DNA from: Planosporangium mesophilum
GTDB lineage: Bacteria > Actinomycetota > Actinomycetes > Mycobacteriales > Micromonosporaceae
Direction: 5' to 3'
NCBI RefSeq assembly: GCF_016863255.1
Contig: NZ_BOON01000015.1
Location: forward strand, 62,001 to 126,000
DNA: 64,000 nt
Numbering within the stretch: position 1 is the stretch's first letter; each line of letters starts with the position of its first letter. Positions 34,722 through 42,221 of the stretch are shown here, in pieces. The position numbers and the translations under genes are program-made. A model generated the notes under the pieces. It made no database searches, was not told the DNA's origin, and was given only the letters and a program-made list of their open reading frames with translations.

Positions 34722-35407
34722 ACGACAGAGGTGTGCCCCTGCTCGTCGGCCGTGATCTGCACAAGTCGTACGGCCCCACCGCCGCCCTCGACGGGGCCTC
34801 GATCCACGTACGGGCCGGCGAGATCGTGGCCGTCATGGGACCGTCCGGGTCGGGCAAGTCGACGCTCCTGCACTGCGCAGCCGGGATCGTGCCGCCTGAC
34901 TCGGGGCGGATCAGCTACGACGGCCGCGAGCTGAACGCGATGTCGGACGTCGAGCGCAGCGCGCTGCGGCGCCGCGAGTTCGGGTTCGTGTTCCAGTTCG
35001 GCCAGCTCGTACCGGAACTGACCTGCCTCGAGAACGTCGCGCTGCCGCTGCGGCTGGACGGCGTGAAACGCCGCGAGGCCGAACGCCGGGCGGCCGGATG
35101 GCTGGACCGGCTGGAGGTCGCCGACATCGCGCACCAGCGGCCGGGCGAGGTCTCCGGAGGCCAGGGCCAGCGGGTCGCGGTGGCCCGGGCGCTGGTCAAC
35201 CGGCCGCGCGTGCTGTTCGCCGACGAGCCGACCGGGGCGCTCGACTCGCTCAACGGCGAGCGTGTGATGCGCCTGCTCACCCAGGCGGCGCGCGAATCGG
35301 ACACGGCCGTCGTCCTGGTCACCCACGAGACGAGGGTGGCCGCGTACTCCGACCGCGAGGTCGTGGTCCGGGACGGCCGTACCCGCGACGCGGAGCTCGT
35401 CGCGTGA
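34718..35407 (+). CDS. ABC transporter ATP-binding protein (MacB/LolD type)
   Basis: A 229-residue ATPase. Walker A is GPSGSGKST, the Q-loop FVFQFGQLVPELT, the signature VSGGQGQRVAVARALV, Walker B VLFADEPTGALD, and the H-loop Val-Thr-His-Glu. Sequence type matches ATPases that pair with FtsX-like permeases for mechanotransmission or export rather than import. It overlaps padR and the permease gene by 4 bp each. Confidence 0.94.
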   Translation: MNDRGVPLLVGRDLHKSYGPTAALDGASIHVRAGEIVAVMGPSGSGKSTLLHCAAGIVPPDSGRISYDGRELNAMSDVERSALRRREFGFVFQFGQLVPELTCLENVALPLRLDGVKRREAERRAAGWLDRLEVADIAHQRPGEVSGGQGQRVAVARALVNRPRVLFADEPTGALDSLNGERVMRLLTQAARESDTAVVLVTHETRVAAYSDREVVVRDGRTRDAELVA

Positions 35408-37725
35408 CCGGGCGATGGACCGCCGACCTGATCTTCGGGGCGCGGTTGGGCTGGGCCGGTGGCCGGGACGGCTGGATCCGGACGGCGATGACCGCGGTCG
35501 GGGTGGGGCTCGGCGTGGCGATGCTGCTGACGGCGGCGTCCGTCCCCGCGATGTTCCAGGGCCGGCACGACCGGGGCGCGGCGCGCGACTTCTCGGCGAG
35601 TATTGGAGCCCCCCTGGCCAAGAGCGACCGGACCCTGACGGTACGGCGGTACGAAACCTGGTTCCGCAATTCCTCGGTGTACGGGTTGGAGCTCCAGCCC
35701 GACGGCCCCGGCGCGCCGGTGCCGCCGGGCGTCGACCGGCTGCCGCGGCCCGGAGAGATGGTCGCGTCCCCGGCCCTGGCCCGGCTGCTGGCCACACCGG
35801 ACGGTGCACTGCTCGCACCGAGGCTGCCGTACCGGATGGTGGGGTCCATCGGCGCCGACGGCCTCATCGGCCCCGACGAGTACGTCTTCTACGCCGGCAG
35901 TGATCGGATCGCGGGCCGGGAGGACGTGTACCGCATCGACCGCTTCGGTAACCCGGGCGGCGGCCCGGAGGAGCTGAGCCCGATGCTCGCCCTCCTGGTC
36001 GTCATCATCTTCGTCGTCCTGCTGCTGCCCATCGGGGTGTTCATCGCCGCGGCGATCCGCTTCGGCGACGAGCATCGCGACCGGCGGCTCGCGGCGATCC
36101 GGCTGGTGGGCGCGGACAGCCGGATGGCGCGGCGGATCGCGGCCGGGGAGGCACTGAACAGCGCCGTCCTGGGCGTCCTGACCGGCGCCGTGTTCTTCGG
36201 AGTCGGGATCCAGTTCGTCGAGCGGATCACGGTGGGCGGTATCACCGTGTTCACCTCGGACGTGAGCCCCGATCCGGTGTTCGCCGCCCTCGTCGCGCTG
36301 GCGGTCCCGGCGGCGGCCGTCGGGATCACCCTGCTGGCCCTGCGGCGCGTCGCCATCGAGCCGCTGGGCGTCGTACGCCGAGCCGGTGCCACCCGGCGCC
36401 GGCTGTGGTGGCGGCTGATGCTGCCGGTTCTCGGCCTGGCGCTGCTGTACCCGCTCATCGGACAGGTCGGGGCCACGGGCGGGAGGCTCGCGAACGCGTA
36501 CCAGGTCGCAGCCGGTGCCATCCTCCTGCTGATCAGTGTGGTGGCCGTGCTGCCCTGGCTGATCGAGGGCGTGGTGCGCCGGCTGCGGGGCGGCGGGGTG
36601 GCCTGGCAGTTGGCGACCCGCCGGCTGCAGATGGGCAGCGGGACCGCAGCCCGGGTGGTCAGTGGGATCGCGGTCGCCGTCGCCGGTGGTATCGCGCTGC
36701 AGATGCTCTTCTCCGCCGCCGCGGCCGCCAACACCGTCGAGACCGGCCAGGACACCGCGCGGGCGCAGGTCCAGGCGGGCTTCGGGCCGGGCGACGGCCC
36801 GATGGACGCCGCCACGATCACCGCGACCTTCCGCGCCGTCCCGGGCGTGCGCTCGGCGTTCACCGTCACCCAGTTCTACGGTGTGGACCCGGCGGCGCAG
36901 CCGTCCGCCAGCGGGCAGCCAGTGATCAGCGTGCTCATCGGCGGCTGCGGAGCCTTGGCCGAGATCGCCGTGATCGACCACTGTGCCGACGGTGACGCCT
37001 TCGTGGTGAACGGGCGGGGCGAGGCCGGCGCGCAGGGCGCCGCCACGCCGGGCCCCGGCCAGCGCGTGCGGATCGGCGACGTCGAGTGGACCGTACCCGC
37101 CGCCGTGCGGCCGGCCCTGCCCGGGCGGGACCCCCTCGGCCGAGAGGCCGGTGGCGTCCTCGCCACTCCCGGCGCACCCGGCGTGGCGGCCCTGCCGGCG
37201 GCCAACGTGCAGACGCTGATGCGGGTCGACCCGGCAGTGCCCGACGTCTACGAACACATCCGCAACGCCTCGTTCCGCCTCAGCCCGGACGGGTATGTCA
37301 ACCTCCTGCAGTCGACGCGGGAATCCGACCGGTTCACGACCATCCGCAAGAGTCTGTTCGTCGGGCTGGTGATCACGCTGCTGCTGATCGGGGTGAGCCT
37401 GCTGGTCTCGATGCTGGAGCAGTTGCAGGAGCGGCGCCGGCTGCTCGCGGTACTGGTCGCGTTCGGTACCCGGCGGGCGACCCTGGGCTGGTCGGTGCTG
37501 TGGCAGACGGCCGTACCGGTACTGCTCGGTCTCGGGCTGGCGGCGGTCGCCGGGGCCGGCCTGGGCGCGGTTCTGCTCGGGATGATCGGTGAGCCGGTGC
37601 GGTTCGACTGGGCGAGCATGGCCGGGGTCGCCGGGGTCGCAGCGGCTGTCGTCCTGCTCGTCACCGCGCTCAGCCTGCCGGCCCTGTGGCGGCTGATGCG
37701 CCCGGAGGCCCTACGGACGGAGTGA
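35404..37725 (+). CDS. FtsX-like ABC transporter permease
   Basis: A 773-residue permease with an N-terminal span, a large extracytoplasmic loop, FtsX core domains (ALLVVIIFVVLLLPIGVFIA and LFVGLVITLLLIGVSLLVSM) and a second loop. The duplicated layout is that of the MacB/YknZ-like 8- to 10-span family. The GTG start overlaps the ATPase stop (35404-35407); a longer frame from 35098 is a shadow. With the PadR regulator and ATPase it should form an inducible exporter or stress-response system; the cargo is unknown. Confidence 0.88.
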   Translation: MTGRWTADLIFGARLGWAGGRDGWIRTAMTAVGVGLGVAMLLTAASVPAMFQGRHDRGAARDFSASIGAPLAKSDRTLTVRRYETWFRNSSVYGLELQPDGPGAPVPPGVDRLPRPGEMVASPALARLLATPDGALLAPRLPYRMVGSIGADGLIGPDEYVFYAGSDRIAGREDVYRIDRFGNPGGGPEELSPMLALLVVIIFVVLLLPIGVFIAAAIRFGDEHRDRRLAAIRLVGADSRMARRIAAGEALNSAVLGVLTGAVFFGVGIQFVERITVGGITVFTSDVSPDPVFAALVALAVPAAAVGITLLALRRVAIEPLGVVRRAGATRRRLWWRLMLPVLGLALLYPLIGQVGATGGRLANAYQVAAGAILLLISVVAVLPWLIEGVVRRLRGGGVAWQLATRRLQMGSGTAARVVSGIAVAVAGGIALQMLFSAAAAANTVETGQDTARAQVQAGFGPGDGPMDAATITATFRAVPGVRSAFTVTQFYGVDPAAQPSASGQPVISVLIGGCGALAEIAVIDHCADGDAFVVNGRGEAGAQGAATPGPGQRVRIGDVEWTVPAAVRPALPGRDPLGREAGGVLATPGAPGVAALPAANVQTLMRVDPAVPDVYEHIRNASFRLSPDGYVNLLQSTRESDRFTTIRKSLFVGLVITLLLIGVSLLVSMLEQLQERRRLLAVLVAFGTRRATLGWSVLWQTAVPVLLGLGLAAVAGAGLGAVLLGMIGEPVRFDWASMAGVAGVAAAVVLLVTALSLPALWRLMRPEALRTE

Positions 37726-37778
37726 TTGGGGTTCACCGAACCCGCACACTCTTCGCCGATTGTGGGTAGAACTGGTTC

Positions 37779-38147
37779 GTGCTCATTGTCGTTGACGGCG
37801 CGAACGTGGTCGGCTCCGTGCCGGACGGCTGGTGGCGGGATCGGGCCGGTGCCGCCGAGCGGCTGCGCGACGCCCTCGCCTCGGCCGGGCCGGCCGCGCT
37901 GGAGGGCGGCACCGATGACGACGAACTCGTCCTCGTCGTCGAGGGTGCCGCCCGCCGGGTGCCCCCCGTGCCGGGGGTACGGGTGGTCGCGGCGGAGCGC
38001 TCCGGCGACGACGCCATTGTGGACCTGCTCAGGCGGGAGGGGAGCGGTGGCGGGGTCGTCGTCACCGCCGACCGCGGCCTGCGGGACCGGGTGACCGAGC
38101 TGGGCGCCCGGGTCGTCGGCCCGAGCGCCCTGCGTATCCATCGCTGA
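37779..38147 (+). CDS. Small NYN/PIN-like domain protein
   Basis: A 122-residue single-domain protein. It starts MLIVVDGANVVGSVPDGWWR (first acidic residue of the PIN/NYN site), has ELVLVVEGAARR and ends with SGDDAIVDLLRREG and VVVTADRGLRDRV, giving further acidic residues. This is the pattern of PIN-like RNases. It resembles the C-terminal domain of the protein at 13528 but lacks its coiled coil. No antitoxin-like gene is adjacent, so a toxin role is not supported. Start GTG 37779. Confidence 0.75.
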   Translation: MLIVVDGANVVGSVPDGWWRDRAGAAERLRDALASAGPAALEGGTDDDELVLVVEGAARRVPPVPGVRVVAAERSGDDAIVDLLRREGSGGGVVVTADRGLRDRVTELGARVVGPSALRIHR

Positions 38148-38156
38148 CCGGCGGGC

Positions 38157-38176
38157 GGCAGCCCGGCCGGGCTGCC
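38157..38176. terminator. Perfect 20-bp palindrome between convergent genes
   Basis: GGCAGCCCGGCCGGGCTGCC is fully self-complementary and lies between the stops of the NYN gene (38147) and the patatin gene (38202). It can fold into a GC-only hairpin and probably terminates both transcripts. Confidence 0.7.
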
Positions 38177-38201
38177 GGGCTGGCTGGGCAGGCCGGGCCG
38201 C

Positions 38202-39026
38202 TCAGCTCAGCTGCACGGCCCCTTCGCGGGCCAGGGCCGCGCCCTGCGCCAGCCCCGCCTCCAGCGCCGCCACCCGGCGGGACGCGTCCAGCACGTTCGG
38301 CCCGATCGCCCGCAGCGCGCCGGCATCGGGCTTGACGACGACCACCTTGGCGGTCTCACGCAGCGCGTCCAGCTCGGTGAGCGGCGCCCCGATCGGCGAG
38401 TCGGCCATCGGCGCGATGACCACGATCTTGTCGCACCCGGCGGCCAGGTCGGCGTTCGTACCCGACCGCACGCCGCCGTCGATGTAGCGCCGGCCGTTGA
38501 TCTCCACCGGCGGGAAGACGCATGGCACGGCGCAGCTCGCCGCCACGGCGCGGACCAGCGGAGCCCCGGAGTCGCGATCCCAGGTGACGAACTCGCCGGT
38601 CTCGGCGTCGACGCCGGTGATGACCAGGCGCCGCTCCGGCCACTCCTGCTGCGGCATCCGGGCGGCGAACCACTTGACCTGCCGGTCCGGGTCGCCCAGG
38701 TCCACACTCAGGGCCAGCGCGCCGACCCGGGCCCGGGCTTCGAGCGGGTCGAGGGACGGATCGCGCAGGATGGCGAAGGCGCGCATCGCGAATTTGATGT
38801 CGATGCGGGACGACTTCTGTTCCTGCTCCTCGCGCTGGATCTTCACGGCGGCGTCCAGGTCGACCCCGGACGCCACCATCGTGCCGACGATCGAACCGGC
38901 CGAGGTGCCGACCACGAGGTCGGCGGTGGTCAGGTCGACCCCGCCCCGGCGCAACCCCTGCAGGACGCCGACCTCCCACGCGATGCCGGTGATCCCACCG
39001 CCGCCGAGCACAAGGGCGCTGCTCAT
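38202..39026 (-). CDS. Patatin-like phospholipase family protein
   Basis: A 274-residue lipid acyl hydrolase with a Ser-Asp dyad. The oxyanion loop is LGGGGITGIAWEVG, the nucleophile is in LVVGTSAGSIVG (GxSxG) and the catalytic Asp in YIDGGVRSGTNADLA (DGG). No signal peptide is seen, so it probably acts on intracellular lipids or lipid droplets. It lies downstream of maoC across a 79-bp repeat linker, in the divergent half of the lipid-catabolic cluster. Confidence 0.9.
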   Translation of the reverse strand: MSSALVLGGGGITGIAWEVGVLQGLRRGGVDLTTADLVVGTSAGSIVGTMVASGVDLDAAVKIQREEQEQKSSRIDIKFAMRAFAILRDPSLDPLEARARVGALALSVDLGDPDRQVKWFAARMPQQEWPERRLVITGVDAETGEFVTWDRDSGAPLVRAVAASCAVPCVFPPVEINGRRYIDGGVRSGTNADLAAGCDKIVVIAPMADSPIGAPLTELDALRETAKVVVVKPDAGALRAIGPNVLDASRRVAALEAGLAQGAALAREGAVQLS

Positions 39027-39105
39027 GTCGTCGCTCCGCTTCGCTGCGCGACGGCATGAGGCACCTGCGCGCTGAGCCTTCTGGTTCGCTCGCTGCGCTC
39101 GCTCA
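39027..39105 (-). repeat. 79-bp stop-to-start linker repeat, copy 1
   Basis: On the minus strand the repeat begins at the TGA of the maoC stop and ends just before the patatin ATG. Its first 36 bases match copy 2 (42143-42178) at 32 positions, and both linkers are exactly 79 bp. The shared core TGAGCGAGCGYAGCGAGCGA contains short inverted repeats able to fold. The last part (AGCGAAGCG and flanks) is also shared. Confidence 0.8.
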
Positions 39106-39555
39106 CGCGTAGTACCTCGCGACCGTCTCGGCGACGCAGCACGGCTTCGAGCCGCCCTCGGCCTCGATGGTGACCCGGCCGACCACCTGGACCCCGCCCT
39201 CGACCGGCGTGACCTCGACCAGTTCGACCCCGGCGCGCACCCGGCTGCCGACCGGTACCGGCGAGGGGAAGCGAACCTTGTTGACCCCGTAGTTGACCCC
39301 CATGCGTACCCCGCTGACGCGGTACACCTGGGCGTTGAGCATCGGGATCAGCGACAGGGTCAGGTAGCCGTGGGCAATCGTGCGCTTGAACGGGCCGCTG
39401 GCCGCCCGCTCCGGGTCGACGTGGATCCACTGGTGGTCACCGGTCGCGTCGGCGAACAGATCGATCCGCTTCTGGTCGATCTCGTGCCACTCGCTGTATC
39501 CGAGGTGCTGGCCGACGGAGTCGGCAAGGGCAGTCAAAGAGGGGAACTCTCTCAT
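39103..39555 (-). CDS. MaoC-family dehydratase (enoyl-CoA hydratase 2-like)
   Basis: A 150-residue single hot-dog protein. The hydratase-2 motif appears as FADATGDHQWIHVDPERA with GPFKRTIAHGYLTLSLIP, including the catalytic Asp and His. It should hydrate enoyl-CoA to (R)-3-hydroxyacyl-CoA. It is divergent from the TetR gene with only 26 bp between starts; TACACT lies 8 nt before its ATG, overlapping the palindrome shared with the fabG promoter. With FabG and two acyl-CoA dehydrogenases it completes a beta-oxidation-like set. Confidence 0.9.
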   Translation of the reverse strand: MREFPSLTALADSVGQHLGYSEWHEIDQKRIDLFADATGDHQWIHVDPERAASGPFKRTIAHGYLTLSLIPMLNAQVYRVSGVRMGVNYGVNKVRFPSPVPVGSRVRAGVELVEVTPVEGGVQVVGRVTIEAEGGSKPCCVAETVARYYA

Positions 39556-39577
39556 GCACTCGGAGTGTAAGTTCTTT
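39555..39577. promoter_or_regulatory. Shared operator, site A: divergent maoC and tetR promoters
   Basis: Palindrome TGCACTCGGAGTGTA (39555-39569) followed by AGTTCTTT. It overlaps TACACT (minus, 39564-39569; 8 nt before the maoC ATG) and TAAGTT (plus, 39568-39573; 8 nt before the tetR GTG). The same 23-base arrangement recurs at 40178-40200. A TetR protein bound here would block both leaderless promoters. Confidence 0.65.
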
Positions 39578-39581
39578 GGCT

Positions 39582-40175
39582 GTGAACGTCGACGGCCGTA
39601 CCGCGCGGGCAGTCCGTACCCGCCGCGCCGTCGTGGACGCGTTCCTGGTACTGCTCGGCGAGGGCGAGCTGCGGCCCACCGCGGAGCGCATCGCCGAACG
39701 CGCCGGCGTCTCGCTGCGCGCGCTGTGGACCAACTTCGCCGACCTGGAGACCCTGTACGCGGCGGCCGGCCAGCGCCAACTCGAGCAGCAGGCCGAGCTG
39801 GCCCGCCGGATCAACCCCCGGCTCCCGCTGGAGCAGCGGGTGGCGGCGCTCGCCCGGCAGCGCGCCCAGGTGCTCGAGTTCCTGGCGCCGGTCGCTCGCG
39901 CGGCCCAGCTACGCGAGCCGTTCTCCGCGCAGCTGCGGGCCAACCGCGCCCGGCAGTACCAGATAGCCCGCGAGGAGCTGGCCCAGCTGTTCGCCGCCGA
40001 GCTCACCGCGGCCGGCCCACGCTCCGAGGAGCTGCTCAACGCGTTGACCGCGGCGAGTACCTGGCCGGCGTGGTCGGCGCTGCGCGACGACCTCGGCCTT
40101 GGGGCCCAGGCCGCCCGCCAGACGATGGCGCGCATGCTGTACTCACTACTTTCACAGCCATTTACCGATCAGTAG
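39582..40175 (+). CDS. TetR-family transcriptional regulator
   Basis: A 197-residue regulator. The HTH is near the N-terminus (RRAVVDAFLVLLGEGELR, then RIAERAGVSLRALWTNFADL), followed by an Ala/Leu/Arg-rich ligand-binding helix bundle. GTG 39582 lies 8 nt after TAAGTT; a TTG at 39576 is in frame but less likely. Palindromes at its own promoter and before fabG are probable operators, so it should repress the divergent maoC and downstream fabG-acyl-CoA dehydrogenase genes until an acyl-CoA ligand appears. Confidence 0.88.
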   Translation: MNVDGRTARAVRTRRAVVDAFLVLLGEGELRPTAERIAERAGVSLRALWTNFADLETLYAAAGQRQLEQQAELARRINPRLPLEQRVAALARQRAQVLEFLAPVARAAQLREPFSAQLRANRARQYQIAREELAQLFAAELTAAGPRSEELLNALTAASTWPAWSALRDDLGLGAQAARQTMARMLYSLLSQPFTDQ

Positions 40176-40177
40176 AG

Positions 40178-40200
40178 TGCACCGCGAGTGCATGTTCTTT
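40178..40200. promoter_or_regulatory. Shared operator, site B: fabG promoter
   Basis: TGCACCGCGAGTGCA followed by TGTTCTTT, matching site A at about 18 of 23 positions. It lies 14 bp before the fabG ATG and overlaps the end of a TAGAGT hexamer (40173-40178) that may be the -10 box. Confidence 0.6.
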
Positions 40201-40214
40201 CGAAGGGACCGACC

Positions 40215-40964
40215 ATGGCTCGAGTCGCGATCGTTACCGGTGCCGCCCGTGGCATCGGCGCCGCCACCGCCGAGAGGCTGGCCGCCGACGGGTTCGACGT
40301 CGCCGTGCTGGACCTCGACGAGGCGGCGTGCAAGGACACCGTCGACCGGATCACCGAGACCGGCCGGCGCGCCATCGCGGTCGGTGCGGACGTCTCCGAC
40401 GCCGCGGCCGTCGACGCCGCCCTCAGCCGGATCGCCGAGGAGCTCGGCGCGCCGGCGGTGCTGGTCAACAACGCCGGCGTGCTGCGCGACAACCTGCTGT
40501 TCAAGATGAGCGACAGCGACTGGGACACGGTCATGAACGTGCACCTGCGCGGCGCGTTCCTGATGAGCCGGGCGGCCCAGAAGTACATGACCGAGCAGAA
40601 GTGGGGCCGCATCATCAACCTGTCCAGCAGCTCCGCGCTGGGCAACCGGGGCCAGGCCAACTACTCGGCGGCCAAGGCCGGCCTGCAGGGCTTCACCAAG
40701 ACCCTCGCGATCGAACTGGGCAAGTTCGGTATCACGGCCAACGCGGTCGCCCCGGGCTTCATCGTCACCGACATGACCGCCGCGACCGCGGCCCGCGTCG
40801 GTGTGAGCTTCGAGGACTTCCAGGCCGGCGCCGCCAAGCAGATCCCGGTGCAGCGGGTGGGCCGGCCCGAGGACGTCGCGCACACCATCTCGTTCCTCGC
40901 GAGCGAGGGCGCGGGCTTCGTGTCCGGCCAGGTCATCTACGTCGCCGGCGGACCGCTGAGCTGA
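40215..40964 (+). CDS. fabG: SDR-family 3-oxoacyl reductase / 3-hydroxyacyl dehydrogenase
   Basis: A 249-residue short-chain dehydrogenase. The NADP-binding motif is VTGAARGIGAATAERLA, the structural motif NNAG (LVNNAGVLRD), and the catalytic Ser-Tyr-Lys set lies in LSSSSALGNRGQANYSAAKA. In a MaoC/acyl-CoA dehydrogenase operon it probably oxidises hydroxyacyl-CoA or reduces 3-ketoacyl substrates; direction is not evident. SD GAAGGG precedes ATG 40215. It follows the tetR gene by 39 bp and precedes the first dehydrogenase by 2 bp. Confidence 0.9.
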   Translation: MARVAIVTGAARGIGAATAERLAADGFDVAVLDLDEAACKDTVDRITETGRRAIAVGADVSDAAAVDAALSRIAEELGAPAVLVNNAGVLRDNLLFKMSDSDWDTVMNVHLRGAFLMSRAAQKYMTEQKWGRIINLSSSSALGNRGQANYSAAKAGLQGFTKTLAIELGKFGITANAVAPGFIVTDMTAATAARVGVSFEDFQAGAAKQIPVQRVGRPEDVAHTISFLASEGAGFVSGQVIYVAGGPLS

Positions 40965-40966
40965 CC

Positions 40967-42145
40967 ATGGACGCCACCGAGCTGCGCGAGCGGGTACGCG
41001 ACTTTCTTCAGCGCCACGACCCGGCCACGATGGACCGGCTGGAGTTCCTGCGGGCCCGCTTCGACGCGGGCCTGGCCTGGATCAGCTACCCGGAGGGGCT
41101 GGGCGGCCTGGGCGCGCCCCGCTCGCTGCAGCCGGTGGTGGACAACGAGTTCGCCGCCGCCGGGGCGCCCGACAACGACCCGATGCGGATCGCCATCGGC
41201 CTGGGCATGGCGGCCCCGACGATCCTGCGTCACGGTACCGACGAGCAGCGCCGGCGGTGGCTGCGCCCGCTGTGGACCGGCGAGGAGGTGTGGTGCCAGC
41301 TCTTCAGCGAGCCCGGCGCCGGCTCCGACCTCGCCGCCCTCGGTACCAGGGCCGCAAGAGACGGTGACGGCTGGATCGTCAACGGGCAGAAGGTCTGGAC
41401 CTCGCTGGCGCACGAGGCGCGGTGGGCCATCCTGATCGCCCGTACCGATCCGGCGCTGCCCAAGCACCAGGGCATCACGTACTTCGTCTGCGACATGACC
41501 GACCCCGGCGTCGAGGTGCGGCCGCTGCGCCAGATCACCGGCGAGGCCGAGTTCAACGAGGTCTTCCTGTCCGACGTACGCATCCCCGACGCGCACCGCC
41601 TCGGCGAGGTCGGCGAGGGCTGGCGGGTCGCGCAGACCACCCTGATGAACGAGCGGGTCGCGATCGGCGGCGGTGCCGTCCCGCGCGGGGCCGGCTTCAT
41701 CGGCGTGGTGGCGAGGGCCTGGCGGGAGCGGCCCGAGCTGCGTACCCCCGGCCAGCACGACGCGCTGATGAAGCTGTGGGTCTCCGCCGAGGCCGGTCGG
41801 CTCACCGCGCAGCGCCTGCGCGAGCAGCTGGCCACCGGGCAGCCGGGCTTCGAGGGGTCGGCGGTCAAGTACGCGTTCGCCCGGCTCAACCAGGAGATCT
41901 CCGGCTTCGAGCTGGAGCTGCTGGGGGAGGACGGACTGCGCTACGACGACTACACGATGCGCCGGCCGACCGGCGTCGGCTGGGACGCGCGCTCACCCGG
42001 GTACCGGTACCTGCGGGCCAAGGGCAACTCGATCGAGGGCGGTACCTCGGAGATCCTGTCGAACATCATCGCGGAGCGGGTGCTCGGCCTGCCGCCGGAG
42101 ATCCGGGTCGACAAGGACGTCGCGTGGAAGGACCTACCCCGATGA
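40967..42145 (+). CDS. Acyl-CoA dehydrogenase, first subunit
   Basis: A 392-residue FAD-dependent dehydrogenase. Motifs: LFSEPGAGSDLAALGTRA and GDGWIVNGQKVWTS (flavin contacts), NEVFLSDVRIPDAHRLGEVG, and C-terminal GNSIEGGTSEILSNIIAERV. It introduces a 2,3 double bond into acyl-CoA. Adjacent smaller acyl-CoA dehydrogenases in steroid catabolism (ChsE1-ChsE2 type) form alpha2-beta2 heterotetramers; this pair has that look. Its stop is the first codon of a 79-bp repeat linker leading to the second subunit. Confidence 0.92.
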   Translation: MDATELRERVRDFLQRHDPATMDRLEFLRARFDAGLAWISYPEGLGGLGAPRSLQPVVDNEFAAAGAPDNDPMRIAIGLGMAAPTILRHGTDEQRRRWLRPLWTGEEVWCQLFSEPGAGSDLAALGTRAARDGDGWIVNGQKVWTSLAHEARWAILIARTDPALPKHQGITYFVCDMTDPGVEVRPLRQITGEAEFNEVFLSDVRIPDAHRLGEVGEGWRVAQTTLMNERVAIGGGAVPRGAGFIGVVARAWRERPELRTPGQHDALMKLWVSAEAGRLTAQRLREQLATGQPGFEGSAVKYAFARLNQEISGFELELLGEDGLRYDDYTMRRPTGVGWDARSPGYRYLRAKGNSIEGGTSEILSNIIAERVLGLPPEIRVDKDVAWKDLPR

Positions 42146-42221
42146 GCGAGCGTAGCGAGCGAACCAGAGAACTCAGCGTCGTCGAGGCTCGTCGTGGCGC
42201 CGAGCGAAGCGAGGCGGCGCG
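42143..42221 (+). repeat. 79-bp stop-to-start linker repeat, copy 2
   Basis: It begins at the TGA of the first dehydrogenase stop and ends at the base before the ATG of the second. The first 36 bases match copy 1 at 32 positions. In this strand it would read SERSERTRELS if translated out of frame, a sequence common in shadow ORFs of this group of organisms as I recall. Confidence 0.8.

Noticed and set aside
37779-38147. PIN-domain toxin of a toxin-antitoxin pair
   Set aside because: No small antitoxin gene precedes or follows it. The next gene is a convergent patatin gene.
39380-42145. 921-codon frame joining an N-terminal part to the acyl-CoA dehydrogenase
   Set aside because: The first 520 codons are out-of-frame reading of tetR and fabG. 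The dehydrogenase starts at 40967.
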